The notes: generated from the letters alone by a model not told the origin. 64,000 nucleotides of DNA from Aquimarina sediminis (GCF_002895435.1 NZ_POYJ01000011.1:62001-126000), one strand, 5' to 3'. Shown: positions 25,971 to 36,337, counted from the stretch's first letter. Program-made: numbers and translations.

Positions 25971-27806
25971 TTATACAATGTCTGTATCAGAGGATTCTAT
26001 ATTTATCTTACTACCACCCTTTACAGCGATATTGTTTCCGTCTACATTCACGGTAGCTTCTCCATTAATATTCATATCTGTTTTGGCTGCTATATTGGTC
26101 GCTGCTTCTGTACTAAACAGATTCATATCTTGTTTTGATGCCATGCTAATGGTTTCGTTCTCTGCCTGTACATCTATTAGTTTTTCTGCCATGATATTGA
26201 TAATGCCTTCTCCTCCATTTTCGGATTCGGGATCAGGTTTTGCCATCATATTGATACTATTGCCTGCTATGATATTGATATCGGTAGAGGCGAGGGTAAG
26301 CTTATTGGGTGCTTTTATAATCACCTCTCCATTACCCTGCATCACGACCACATTACCACTAGGGTCTGCTATGGTAATACTACCATCCTGATCATTCATA
26401 ATAACCTGATTACCGCTACGGGTACGTATGGCTTTGATATCATTGGTTTCTGTTTTCCAGCTTTCGGGTTTTTTGGTACCGGTATACAATGCCCCAATCA
26501 CATAGGGGCGCTCTGCATTGCCTCCTTCAAAACCTACGAGTACTTCTTCTCCTATCTCGGGGATAAAGTGAAATCCTTTTTCGCCACCAGAATGCGGGGT
26601 GACCATACGTAGCCATGGGGTCATCTCTCCATCTGGTTTTTGCCACGGGAACTGCACTTTGATACGACTCAAGCCATCGGGATCTGCATTGTCTGTAACG
26701 GTAGCTACCTGAGATTCGCTTCTGGGAAACGACATCGGATTGGTATTGGGATAAATATCGATATCTGCCGTTACTCCCTCAAAATGATTCAGATAGTTCC
26801 CATTTTCGGTAGCGACATGTCGTACTTTGGTGATACGATAGCTCCCCTGTGCGGCAAACCCTTCTTGTATTTTGATAACCTGCCCCAGGTATACCGAGGG
26901 ATTATCACTGACTCCTTTGATCAACACCTGCTTGAGCTCTTTTGCTTTCTTTTGTTGCTCTACCTGGGTGTCAAATCGTTGTTTTAGGGCTGTATCGGTA
27001 TAGGGATTAAGGTAAACACTGGTTTCTTTGGCATAAATCTGTTCGCTTTTACTACTGGCAAAACCGTTATACCCATTGACTCCGGTATCGATTTCTGTTG
27101 TGGTTTTCTCATGTAGCTCGTCTACAAGATAATCGTTGGTAAAATATTTAAAATTGTTAGGAACCGGATTAAGCTCCAAAGTGAATTTTTTAAGGTTCTG
27201 ACCATAGGTTAACACTACCTCTTCACTATCCTGTGGTCTTCCAAAAACCAGAGCTTTGCCATCATAATAAAACCACTCGCCATATTGCGCTGCCAATCTA
27301 CTGGCATACTGATAAGCACTATCATTATGCTGCACGCTGTAATGGATATTGGCAGTGGTCTGGGGACTAAAACTGGTTTCTAATTTGGACTGATCATATC
27401 CCTGAAATGTGACATCCAGTATTTCTGCCAGACTCACATCATTATGAGAGGCAAAATGTGGACCATCATCGGCAATGATACTGGCACTTTGGGCTTGTAT
27501 CTCTACCGTATCTTCATCTCCATTATCAAAGCCTTTGGTATTATTTACTTTTACAACTACCCCTTTGAACTCCAGATTACCATAGCCAGAGAAACTTTCG
27601 CTCGAACTGATCTGAAGGGTAATGATTTCTCCCAGAAAGTTTTTACTCTCTGAAGCCATCTCCTGATCTAGTTTTTCTAGCATATCCATACGACATACCA
27701 ACGTTAAAATATGATGAGAATCAATATCCTGTTGTAAGGATAACTTTTTATAGGTAAGTATTGGTACACCTCCTATAAAAATTTGAATATTGGACTGCAA
27801 TGCCAT
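25971..27806 (-). CDS. vgrG: Type VI secretion tip protein VgrG
   Basis: A 611-residue VgrG of the Bacteroidota (T6SS-iii) type. The N-terminal gp27-like part spans about 1-350 (IQIFIGGVPILTYKKLSLQQ, AEILDVTFQGYDQSKLE, YASRLAAQYGEWFYYDG). The gp5-like OB-fold follows: DPDGLSRIKVQFPWQKP, LRMVTPHSGGEKGFHFIPEIG, VLVGFEGGNAERPYVIGALY. A C-terminal beta-helix of short repeats (GNSINMMAKPD, INIMAEKLIDVQAENETISM) forms the needle. It is directly followed by a DUF4280 effector gene. No other T6SS structural gene is in the window, so this is an orphan vgrG-effector island. Confidence 0.93.
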   Translation of the reverse strand: MALQSNIQIFIGGVPILTYKKLSLQQDIDSHHILTLVCRMDMLEKLDQEMASESKNFLGEIITLQISSSESFSGYGNLEFKGVVVKVNNTKGFDNGDEDTVEIQAQSASIIADDGPHFASHNDVSLAEILDVTFQGYDQSKLETSFSPQTTANIHYSVQHNDSAYQYASRLAAQYGEWFYYDGKALVFGRPQDSEEVVLTYGQNLKKFTLELNPVPNNFKYFTNDYLVDELHEKTTTEIDTGVNGYNGFASSKSEQIYAKETSVYLNPYTDTALKQRFDTQVEQQKKAKELKQVLIKGVSDNPSVYLGQVIKIQEGFAAQGSYRITKVRHVATENGNYLNHFEGVTADIDIYPNTNPMSFPRSESQVATVTDNADPDGLSRIKVQFPWQKPDGEMTPWLRMVTPHSGGEKGFHFIPEIGEEVLVGFEGGNAERPYVIGALYTGTKKPESWKTETNDIKAIRTRSGNQVIMNDQDGSITIADPSGNVVVMQGNGEVIIKAPNKLTLASTDINIIAGNSINMMAKPDPESENGGEGIINIMAEKLIDVQAENETISMASKQDMNLFSTEAATNIAAKTDMNINGEATVNVDGNNIAVKGGSKINIESSDTDIV

Positions 27807-28675
27807 GGTCTTCTATTTTAGGTTTTAAGAATCGTTTCTATTCATTTTTTTGAAACACACTATCCATACTACAGCAACATAAATTTGCTATATAGAGATT
27901 AGTGAATATCATTTTTTTGATATCCTATATATAAGTGGGGTGAATTATATACTACAGAGTATTTTGGTAACACTATCTCTTTTATCTTTTAAAAAGAGCG
28001 GGGTTTATTCAAAAATGCCTCTTGTAGTTTTGTATCTGATTATTCACACAGATACGGTATGACAGGTATAGTCACCTATCATTTTATCGTAATTTTTTTA
28101 ATAAAAATTTACGGATATGAAGTTACAAATTTTCAATATAAATTCCACTTCGTACCTAAGTATATTTTGAATTTTATTTACTTATTTTTTTGGATCGAAG
28201 TCGGAAGTCGGAAGTCAGAGGTTGTCCGTTGTCCGTCCCTGATATAGGTTGACCATAAATATGTCAATTTATGAAAGCAAACCTAAGAAAGATTCGTAAA
28301 CGTCGTGTTTACTCAGTCGGAGATCCCAGAACAGTGCAGAAGGTTATAGCGGTTACATTGATGCAGTGAGCTTCTGTTGCTCCTACAAAACGTTGCTGCA
28401 CCATGCAGGAAGGTTTTCTTCTACCACAATGGCAGTTACATTGATGCAGGGAGCTTCTGTTGCCCCTACAAAATGTTGCTGCACCATGCAGGAAGGTTTT
28501 GTTCTACTACAATAGCAGTTACATTGATGCAGGGAGCTTCTGTTACTCCTACAAAACGTTGTTGCGGTTGCTTTAACCCGGATTATCAATGTAGTTTAGT
28601 TAGGGCTTTGATTGTCGATCTTTAAAAAAGAGCTCGAGGTTGGACTTCTAACCTCCTACCTCCAACAATAACTGC
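27807..28675. other. Intergenic repeat-rich stretch between vgrG and cobN
   Basis: No convincing gene. The part near vgrG is AT-rich and must hold its promoter, but I cannot pick one out. At 28196-28222 there are tandem GAAGTCG/GAAGTCA-like heptads, at 28352-28565 an 83-bp repeat, and at 28632-28668 GGAGGT/GAAGTC-like motifs of the same kind seen near 46975. Confidence 0.7.
28352..28565. repeat. 83-bp tandem repeat, about 2.6 copies
   Basis: GTTACATTGATGCAG starts at 28352, 28435 and 28518, exactly 83 bp apart. Copies one and two are complete and differ at a few positions; the third ends near CAAAACGTTG. Each unit contains GAGCTTCTGTTGCTCCTACA and ACCATGCAGGAAGG. The open frames across it on both strands are by-products of the periodicity. 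Nothing resembles CRISPR spacers because the whole unit repeats. Confidence 0.9.
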
Positions 28676-31600
28676 TTATTCTACCACCCCTTCGCCTTCC
28701 ATATATAGTTCTTCAAGTTGTTCTTTTACCTCATCAGATGGATTTGCCCACATTCCTCTTTGTATGGCTTCGAGTAGTCGTTCGCTCATATCTTTTAGCG
28801 CCCAGGGGTTATTCTGTTTTATAAACTCTTTATTTTCTGGTGTTAGCAAATAGCTTTCTGTAATGCCTTCATACATAAAATCATCGATCAGATTGGTCGT
28901 TGCATCATAGGCAAACAGATAATCCAGTGTTGCTGCCATTTCAAAGGCTCCTTTATATCCATGCCGTTGTACTCCTGCGATCCATTTTGGATTGATAACA
29001 CGGGATCGATATACTTTTAGCAGTTCTTCTTTTAATGTTTTTACTTTGGGAGTTTCGGGTCTGGAGTGATCCCCAAAATAGATTTCTGCATCATCTCCTT
29101 TTACACTTTTTACGGCATTTGCCAATCCTCCATGAAATTGATAATAATCATCACTATCCAAAATATCGTGTTCTCGGTTATCCTGATTTTGCATTACTAT
29201 TTGCATGGCTTGTAATCGGTATTGGAATGATTCATGGGCCGATACTCCTTTTTTAGAATTTCCATAGGCATATCCACTCCAATTGATATACACTTTGGCA
29301 AGATCTTCCTGTGTCTTCCAGTTTTTCTCATCAATTACGGCCTGTAACCCGGCTCCATATGCCCCTGGCTTAGAACCAAAAACTCGATACAAAGCTCTTT
29401 GTGAGGCTTCTTCTTCTGGCAAGCCTTGCTTTTTCCATTGCGCTTGTTCTTCTAAAAATCGCTTTCTGATTGGGTTATCCTCAACAGTTTCATCCAGATT
29501 AGCCACACGCATCACAACAGCATTAAAAAGATTGATTACATCTGGAAATGCATCTCTAAAAAAACCAGAAATTCGCAATGTTACATCTACTCTAGGTCTC
29601 CCAAGTTTTATAAGGGGGATCACCTCAAAATCTGTTACTCTACGATTCGTATTTTTCCAGATAGGTCGTACTCCCATTAATACAAATGCCTGCGCAATAT
29701 CATCACCTCCTGTACGCATGGTCGAGGTTCCCCATACCGAAATCCCAATGGTTTCAGGATAGTCTCCATTTTCCTGTAGGTATCTATCAATTATTAGTTG
29801 TGCACTTTTTTCTCCCAGGCGATATGCAGTTTCTGTAGGTATGGTACGTACATCTACAGAATAAAAATTCCTTCCTGTAGGCAATAGATCCAATCTACCT
29901 CGTGTAGGAGCTCCCGATGGTCCCGAAGGCACATAATATCCATTAAGACCTTCTAAAAGGCAGGTTATTTCATCTGTGGTTTGTTGTATTTTTATAAGTG
30001 TACCCGCCTTTATCTGTTGTAATAACAATGCGGTTTTTGGATACTGATCAGGTAGATGATCTTCTTCTATATATGTTGTGAGTGTTCTTTTTGCTATGTT
30101 TTCTAGCTGTGCAATAACTTGGCCGGCTGTTTTGCAAAAAAGACCTTCTATGGTTACTTCTAAGAGTTCTGTATACTCTATTTTTAGAATATCTTCCTGT
30201 ATACCCAAGTCTTTAGCCAGTACCTGTGTTATCCCTTCTCGATGATAAGCAGGTACTCTGTGCAATGCGATCAATAAGTCTATTAGCTGTTCATCAACGG
30301 GTGCCTTTCCAAAAATATGTAAACCATCCCTAATTTGTGCTTCTTTTAATTCGCATAAATACCCATCTAGTTTAACTAATAATTCATCTACATCATCCGA
30401 GGCTATCCCTAAATCGACATTTAATTTGGTTTCATTTACTAATGCTGCAATTTCTTTTTCTAATATTCGGGATCGTTTTGGATCCAGAGATGAAGCTTCA
30501 TAATACTCGTCTACCAGATGTTCTAATTTCATTAAGCTCCCATAGCTTTCTGCTCGGGTCATTGGCGGAATCAGATGATCTATGATTACTGCCTGATTAC
30601 GTCGCTTGGCTTGTGTTCCTTCTCCCGGATCATTAATGATAAAAGGATAAAAATGAGGTAATGCTCCAAAAACGGCTGCTGGAAAACAGGTTTCAGGGTC
30701 TAGAGAGACACTTTTTCCTGGTAACCATTCTAGGTTTCCATGTTTTCCCAAATGTATTACGGCATCTGCCTGATAGTTTTGTTGTAACCAGAAGTAATAA
30801 GCCAAATACTGATATGTAGGTGGTAAATCAGGAGAATGATAGATTGCCTGCGGGTCTTGATTATACCCTCGCGAAGGTTGAATGCTTACAAATATATTGC
30901 CCAATAAAAATCCAGAAACAATAAACCCATTACCTGTATAATAAGGGTCATCTTCTGGTTGCCCCCATTGGGCTGTTACTTTATCTTGTAGTTCTTTTGA
31001 CAGTGCAGAAAAACAGGTGTCAAAATCTGCGCGTCCAAAAACCAATGCATGAGGTCTGGTCATTGTTGTTGCTACATCATTTGTGGTCACTTGAGTAATC
31101 CAGTGCATCAACTCTGTACCACTTGCCGGTAGTTGCTCGCCTATATTATATCCTTTGGCTTTAAGTGCTTCTAACAAAACAATACAACTCTCTGGTGTAT
31201 CAAGACCCACCCCATTCGCTAAACGGCTATCTTTATTGGGATAGTTAGGTAGAATAACAGCGACTTTTTTATCTCCATTCTTTTTATACTGTAGCGTCGC
31301 CCATCGTTGTGCCAACTCTGCTATAAATTCGCATGCTGGTATATGTGCTTCATATTTCAGGATAGAACTATCGGTGAGCGTGTCTTTAACAATTTCTTTT
31401 TTAAATGATACTGCACGACCGATAATACGACCATCTATCTCTGGCAAAGCTATATTCATGGCAATATCTGTAGGTGGTAACCCAAAAAGACCTTCGGTCC
31501 ATACTTCTTTATTAGCTGTAGAAAATATGGCTTGCAATACCGGAATTTTTAACTTTTCGAAAATAAATTCTGACCCATCCATGGGTTTAATTGTAAACCC

Positions 31601-32422
31601 TGTAGTATTAATAATCGTATGAATCTTGCGCCCGCCATTATTAGTCATTAAACTCTCTACCTGCTTCAATAATCTAGCATCTCTCAAGTTACTTGCAAAT
31701 ACCACAAAAGTATTCATACCCCGGTTATGTAAAGCTGTACTTATTACATGCAGTGGTTGCATATTATCAGAGAGATAATGAGTACGGTATGCTAGTAGTA
31801 CTGCAGTAGGCTTTGATCCATCCATTGTAGATTCTAAAATCTCTTGTGTGGTCATTCCGGTAGCTTTGGTATATAGAAATGTATCTGAGATAGATCTAGG
31901 AGCAGCTACTGTAAGTACAGCTCCAAAAAAAGTTTCTCGTAAATAATTAAATAAGGCTATGGCATTTTCTTTTCCTCCTTCTTGCAAATATTGTCTGCAT
32001 CGATGTACAATTTGTATATCAACCGATGATAATTTCATCAGTTCAAAATCGGGCTCATGAGCTGGCAAAAACAGTACTGTATTACCAACTTCTTTTTGAA
32101 GATTAACCAACGATTCTACCAGATATTTATAATATGATAATCCTCCTAACATACTACACACAATGACTTTTGCTTTACTTAGCACTTCTTCTATATAAGT
32201 ATCAATGGTAAGTTCTTGTTTGAGGTACACCAGATTGGTCATTCGCAAACTCGGCAATTGGTCTCCTTCGGCTTTGTACACTTCTTTATATGCCTCATTG
32301 AGGGTATGAATCTCGGTATCTGCTGCACTCAGAAATACAATATCACCGGGTTGTTGTTCGATATAAAAAATACCATCATCATTTGGGTTCCACCCTCCTG
32401 GGATTGTAGCTATTAAATGCAT
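28676..32422 (-). CDS. cobN: Cobaltochelatase large subunit
   Basis: CobN is the catalytic H-type subunit of the ATP-dependent chelatase that inserts Co2+ into hydrogenobyrinate a,c-diamide (late insertion). At 1248 aa it has full length. Recognisable blocks: HLGKHGNLEWLPGKSVSLD near residue 560, DPGEGTQAKRRNQAVIIDHL, ARGRLDLLPTGRNFYSVDVR-like segment near residue 850, and GISVWGTSTMRTGGDDIAQA near 890. It overlaps the cobB stop upstream by 10 bp and works with the ChlID-type protein at 36412-38076. It is related to magnesium chelatase BchH, but the cob context favours cobalt. Confidence 0.95.
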   Translation of the reverse strand: MHLIATIPGGWNPNDDGIFYIEQQPGDIVFLSAADTEIHTLNEAYKEVYKAEGDQLPSLRMTNLVYLKQELTIDTYIEEVLSKAKVIVCSMLGGLSYYKYLVESLVNLQKEVGNTVLFLPAHEPDFELMKLSSVDIQIVHRCRQYLQEGGKENAIALFNYLRETFFGAVLTVAAPRSISDTFLYTKATGMTTQEILESTMDGSKPTAVLLAYRTHYLSDNMQPLHVISTALHNRGMNTFVVFASNLRDARLLKQVESLMTNNGGRKIHTIINTTGFTIKPMDGSEFIFEKLKIPVLQAIFSTANKEVWTEGLFGLPPTDIAMNIALPEIDGRIIGRAVSFKKEIVKDTLTDSSILKYEAHIPACEFIAELAQRWATLQYKKNGDKKVAVILPNYPNKDSRLANGVGLDTPESCIVLLEALKAKGYNIGEQLPASGTELMHWITQVTTNDVATTMTRPHALVFGRADFDTCFSALSKELQDKVTAQWGQPEDDPYYTGNGFIVSGFLLGNIFVSIQPSRGYNQDPQAIYHSPDLPPTYQYLAYYFWLQQNYQADAVIHLGKHGNLEWLPGKSVSLDPETCFPAAVFGALPHFYPFIINDPGEGTQAKRRNQAVIIDHLIPPMTRAESYGSLMKLEHLVDEYYEASSLDPKRSRILEKEIAALVNETKLNVDLGIASDDVDELLVKLDGYLCELKEAQIRDGLHIFGKAPVDEQLIDLLIALHRVPAYHREGITQVLAKDLGIQEDILKIEYTELLEVTIEGLFCKTAGQVIAQLENIAKRTLTTYIEEDHLPDQYPKTALLLQQIKAGTLIKIQQTTDEITCLLEGLNGYYVPSGPSGAPTRGRLDLLPTGRNFYSVDVRTIPTETAYRLGEKSAQLIIDRYLQENGDYPETIGISVWGTSTMRTGGDDIAQAFVLMGVRPIWKNTNRRVTDFEVIPLIKLGRPRVDVTLRISGFFRDAFPDVINLFNAVVMRVANLDETVEDNPIRKRFLEEQAQWKKQGLPEEEASQRALYRVFGSKPGAYGAGLQAVIDEKNWKTQEDLAKVYINWSGYAYGNSKKGVSAHESFQYRLQAMQIVMQNQDNREHDILDSDDYYQFHGGLANAVKSVKGDDAEIYFGDHSRPETPKVKTLKEELLKVYRSRVINPKWIAGVQRHGYKGAFEMAATLDYLFAYDATTNLIDDFMYEGITESYLLTPENKEFIKQNNPWALKDMSERLLEAIQRGMWANPSDEVKEQLEELYMEGEGVVE

Positions 32423-33708
32423 AAGTTTTTAGGTTCTTCTAGTGCTGCCCAATACAGATGAATGTAGCTAGCATACACGTTTTGATATTGATATATTTTT
32501 GTTGCCACTAAGTGTTCTCTAGCTGAAAACACTTGGGCTATTGTTGGTATACTATCATCATTGATCACTTTTGAGTAATGAAATTCGTGCCCCCATACTT
32601 CTTGATTTTCATATACTACTTTTCGATATCCCAGAGATAGTTTTTTATCCTGCATTGACGTACTTAGAGAAAATACTCCAGCCATAGGAAATTCTTTCCC
32701 TTCTTCATCAATTATGGTAGCTCCCAAATACATCATACCACCACATTCGGCCAGTATTTTAATCCCTTGATCTGCAGCTTTTTTTATTTGTTGCCTCATC
32801 ACTACATTATCCGATAAAGCTTTCAAGTATAATTCTGGATATCCTCCTGCCAAATAAATCGCATCAGCTTTGGGAAGTGTCTGATCATGAATAGGGCTAA
32901 AATATATTATCTCTCCAATAGCTTCTAACCATTTTAAGTTTTCATGATACGTAAATGTAAACGCTTCATCCCTGGCAACAGCTATAGTATATTTTTTTGA
33001 AGTTTCTTTTTTATCTACATTTTCATATATCCTATTCGGTAATGTTTTAGTATATTCTAAAAGCTTAGGTAATGAAACATGAGTTGCTATATGAGTCGCT
33101 GCTTTTTCAATCACATGTTCAAAACTACCGTCGATATGCAACCCCAAGTGGCGAGATGGGATCGCAATTTCATCATTTGGAGGAATGTATCCCAAAGACG
33201 GAATCCCAACCGTATTGCAGGCTTCTTTAAGAAAGGCATAATGTGAAGCTGTTTTTACAAAATTAAAAATAACACCTGCAATCTTCACTTCGGAATCAAA
33301 TGTTTTTAAACCATGTAAAATTGGAGCTATAGTATAGGCCATTGCTCCTGCATTAACTACTAAAATCACAGGTATATCAAGTATTTTGGCAATCTCGGCA
33401 GAACTTCCCTTATCTTTTTGAGCTCCGTCAAACAATCCCATAACTCCTTCTACAATACTGATATCGGCATCGGTACTATATCGTTCAAAAACATCGATCA
33501 TATGTTTTTGTGGCATCATCACTGTGTCTAGATTTATAGCTGGCTTTTGAGTAGCGGCAGTATGATGTATGGTATCAATATAATCAGGACCACATTTAAA
33601 AGATTGCACCCTGTACCCCTGATTACTATACCAGCGCGACATACCTAGAGTAAGTGTTGTCTTGCCTGAGTTACTCCAGGGAGCTGCAATTAAAAATGCT
33701 TTTGACAT
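32413..33708 (-). CDS. cobB: Cobyrinic/hydrogenobyrinic acid a,c-diamide synthase
   Basis: CobB/CbiA amidates the a and c carboxylates of the corrin ring with glutamine and ATP. The 431-residue protein has the ATPase P-loop LIAAPWSNSGKTTLTLG (residues about 6-22), CGPDYIDTIHHTAA, SIVEGVMGLFDGA, and the C-terminal amidotransferase with the Cys in ILAECGGMMYLG near residue 330 and a C-terminal SYIHLYW His. Together with cobN it forms a two-gene operon. Whether the substrate contains cobalt depends on the pathway actually used (see findings). Confidence 0.94.
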   Translation of the reverse strand: MSKAFLIAAPWSNSGKTTLTLGMSRWYSNQGYRVQSFKCGPDYIDTIHHTAATQKPAINLDTVMMPQKHMIDVFERYSTDADISIVEGVMGLFDGAQKDKGSSAEIAKILDIPVILVVNAGAMAYTIAPILHGLKTFDSEVKIAGVIFNFVKTASHYAFLKEACNTVGIPSLGYIPPNDEIAIPSRHLGLHIDGSFEHVIEKAATHIATHVSLPKLLEYTKTLPNRIYENVDKKETSKKYTIAVARDEAFTFTYHENLKWLEAIGEIIYFSPIHDQTLPKADAIYLAGGYPELYLKALSDNVVMRQQIKKAADQGIKILAECGGMMYLGATIIDEEGKEFPMAGVFSLSTSMQDKKLSLGYRKVVYENQEVWGHEFHYSKVINDDSIPTIAQVFSAREHLVATKIYQYQNVYASYIHLYWAALEEPKNLCI

Positions 33709-34024
33709 GAGTTAAAAGAATTATAGATATTGGACTACTACCTTTAGAAAACCAAAGATAGCGCAGTGAATAACATCTAACAACAGGAAAAGCAAAGTTA
33801 TTTTACTCGTTATGTTTTATCAAAAATAGTATTCCCTGATCTATAATCATATCATTTTGGGTTTGAGTTGATCTAGTATAACTTTTTTTTCAATTCCCCT
33901 GTTAATAGAAAAGTTCGGTACAGTCATTACGTAACCGAACTTTTACTTTGGTTTAAGGTAAAAATGTTTTTTTGATTAAGTACATGTCAGAACCAGAATA
34001 CAACTATTTGAAAATAGTAAGATA
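33709..34024. other. Intergenic stretch upstream of cobB
   Basis: No gene seen. It must contain the cobB-cobN promoter on the minus strand. There is no B12 box, so this operon is not directly controlled by a local riboswitch. One hairpin is listed separately. Confidence 0.6.
33909..33944 (-). terminator. Hairpin after the serine hydrolase gene
   Basis: AAAAGTTCGGT pairs with ACCGAACTTTT (11 bp), with a further GTAC/GTAA-like inner pairing. It lies about 80 bp past the stop of the serine hydrolase gene and can end it; the T-tract is short on both strands. Confidence 0.55.
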
Positions 34025-35212
34025 TCATTTGATTTCATTTAGCACAGCACTCTCAACATCTCTTATCAGGTGATAAAAGAACTTAGCTTTGGATTCTTCT
34101 GAGAAAAACGTACCTGTATTCTGAAACGCTATACATAGTACTACGGTTTCTTGATTATAGAGCATTATTGCACCAGAACCAACATGATTACCCAGATGTC
34201 CATACCAATCTTTACCTCCCAAATTGAGCTGCATTAAACCATACCCATACCCTTTAACTCCTTCTTGCTCCTGTATTTCTGTGGGTGTTGCTATAAAATC
34301 CTTCATGGACGAGATATCTTTAACCAAGCTACCTTTTACTAATGCCCTCATAAACAGGTATAAATCATATGTAGACATTACCACGCCATCAGACCCTCTT
34401 AAGCCCGAAGTAACCGCATTTTGAATTTCTGAAATATTTTCAAAACTACCATTATTCTCTATATCCCAATAACTATCTACCAACCCAATAGGCTCCTGAC
34501 TGTACTGTTCTAAAAAGTAGCTATCTTGTAGATCCAGTTTTTTAAAAATTCGAGTTCTTATAGAATTGATATGACTACCTTCAACTTTATCAATAACCAA
34601 AGTTAATAAGGAATAATTAGCATCTGAATAATGATATTCTGTTCCTTCCTCGAATAGAGGTCCCTCATCATAAACGTACTCTAATAACTCTTTAATAGTA
34701 TATTGTTTTGTTGGATTCATAAAAAAGCCTTCAAAAAAATCATTTTCAAAGATATCTCTAACCCCTGTTCTATGTTGTAATAAATTTTTGATAGAGATAT
34801 CACTCCCATTCGCAATTCTGTTTGTAATATCTGAGTCAACATATTTCTTTAATTTATCATTAATGTCAATTTTGTTTTCTTCGACCAATTGCATGATAAT
34901 CGTCGCAATAAAGGTCTTATAAATACTAGCTGTGTGGTGTAAATAATCTGGCTTCATTTTAATCTTATTTTTAAGATTGGCATAGCCCGAAGAACCCATC
35001 CACAGACCATCTTCTGGGTCAGCAATCAAAAGAGCCAGACCTACACTTCCACTTTGGGTATAATTATTTATCAGATCTTGATAAACGGTGTTTTTTGGGT
35101 GTTCTGCATTACAATTGATTTTATCAGTTGAGAGATCATCTTCATCTGAACATGAAAAAAATAAGATAATACATACTCCTAAGATTAATTGTAGTAGATT
35201 GTTTGTCTTCAT
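34025..35212 (-). CDS. Serine hydrolase lipoprotein (beta-lactamase/PBP4-like, S12)
   Basis: A 395-residue lipoprotein (MKTNNLLQLILGVCIILFF then SCSDEDD). The three active-site motifs of class C-like penicillin-recognising enzymes are visible: SIYK (Ser-x-x-Lys) near residue 91, YSDANY near residue 195 and HLGN (H-x-G) near residue 335. Family members are D-Ala-D-Ala carboxypeptidases or esterases; the acidic YSD variant is frequent in S12 esterase-like members. It separates the cobB-cobN operon from the LuxR gene and has no clear link to B12. Confidence 0.86.
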   Translation of the reverse strand: MKTNNLLQLILGVCIILFFSCSDEDDLSTDKINCNAEHPKNTVYQDLINNYTQSGSVGLALLIADPEDGLWMGSSGYANLKNKIKMKPDYLHHTASIYKTFIATIIMQLVEENKIDINDKLKKYVDSDITNRIANGSDISIKNLLQHRTGVRDIFENDFFEGFFMNPTKQYTIKELLEYVYDEGPLFEEGTEYHYSDANYSLLTLVIDKVEGSHINSIRTRIFKKLDLQDSYFLEQYSQEPIGLVDSYWDIENNGSFENISEIQNAVTSGLRGSDGVVMSTYDLYLFMRALVKGSLVKDISSMKDFIATPTEIQEQEGVKGYGYGLMQLNLGGKDWYGHLGNHVGSGAIMLYNQETVVLCIAFQNTGTFFSEESKAKFFYHLIRDVESAVLNEIK

Positions 35213-35464
35213 TTTCTGTTTTTTAAAAGTTTATTCTTTTAGCAAATAAACTCTATCATTGATCGACCTACAATCAGGAAAATGTATTAAAAAAGACAAA
35301 TACAAGAATATCATACAAAAGTATGACTACAACCAAACTGCTGATAACAACGCTATTTACATTTTGAATTTACCGAAAAAGAAAATCAGATATTTTTATT
35401 CTGAAGCATAGCTAAAATAGAGAATTTTATTGAGACAAATTCAAAGTGTAAATGGTATAAAAAA

Positions 35465-36337
35465 CTAATTAAGTAATAAGTGAATGAGTTCAACCTTATT
35501 AGTAACCTTCGCTTTTTTGTAAATATTGGTTACATGTGTTTTTACTGTGGGAATAGAAATAAATAATTCTTCGGCTATCTGACTATATGTAGCTCCTTTT
35601 ACAATTAGGTGTACTACCTCTAGCTCTCTCTTAGTAAAAGAGTAATTCTTAAGATTTTGCTCCTTAATTGCTTTTTCAGTTTTAAATAAGGATAATCGAT
35701 TAACATCATCTTTTATCTTATATATAAACAGGAAAATAAAAAACAGAGGGAGCGTAAATCCAATTCTAATATCTTGCATATCTATCGCAAAAATTTTCTC
35801 AGGAAAAGAATCTATAAAGAGAGTAATGGGTAAAACAACCAAACAGATTATAGTTATTGTTCTTTCCATTTTTTCTCTGTAGACTGTTCTTGCAATTGGT
35901 TTTGTCTTTCTTATCAAAATCATAGAACATGCTACAGAAAGAAACAGATAGATATAAACACTTTTTTCTATTATGCCAGATAATTTATAGAAATAGTCCA
36001 ACACTACTATTAAAAGCATTAAAACCGAAATGCCAATAAGTATTTTTATAAATACCGATTTTACAGAAATTCGTCTATCAGGAAAGATACTTAAGGGAGT
36101 AGTAAGCCCCACCAATACCATTGAAATCAATACTAAAACATGTGTTTTAACAGCAGTGGTATTAGGTTCCCAAAAGTTTGCAATAGATATTGCAATCATT
36201 AATAGCAACAAAGAAATTGCAAAAAAAATAGTTTCGAGCGTTTCTATTTTTCGGGTATAACATATCACTCCTAAGAATAAAGCAATGATCCCAAGTGTGT
36301 ATGCCAATGTTAATAATATTATTTCTAACACTTCCAT
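35465..36337 (-). CDS. Membrane-anchored LuxR-type transcriptional regulator
   Basis: A 290-residue protein with seven hydrophobic segments in the first ~220 residues (IILLTLAYTLGIIALFLGVI, IFFAISLLLLMIAISIANF and so on) and a C-terminal LuxR/GerE helix-turn-helix: FTKRELEVVHLIVKGATYSQIAEELFIS then VKTHVTNIYKKAKV. The membrane part may sense a signal and keep the DNA-binding domain near the inner membrane. This 7TM-LuxR layout occurs in Flavobacteriaceae. Its target is unknown; the serine hydrolase gene about 250 bp downstream is a candidate. Confidence 0.86.
   Translation of the reverse strand: MEVLEIILLTLAYTLGIIALFLGVICYTRKIETLETIFFAISLLLLMIAISIANFWEPNTTAVKTHVLVLISMVLVGLTTPLSIFPDRRISVKSVFIKILIGISVLMLLIVVLDYFYKLSGIIEKSVYIYLFLSVACSMILIRKTKPIARTVYREKMERTITIICLVVLPITLFIDSFPEKIFAIDMQDIRIGFTLPLFFIFLFIYKIKDDVNRLSLFKTEKAIKEQNLKNYSFTKRELEVVHLIVKGATYSQIAEELFISIPTVKTHVTNIYKKAKVTNKVELIHLLLN

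Noticed and set aside
28352..28565. Possible CRISPR array
   Set aside because: The entire 83-bp unit is repeated, with no alternation of constant repeats and unique spacers, and no cas genes are nearby.
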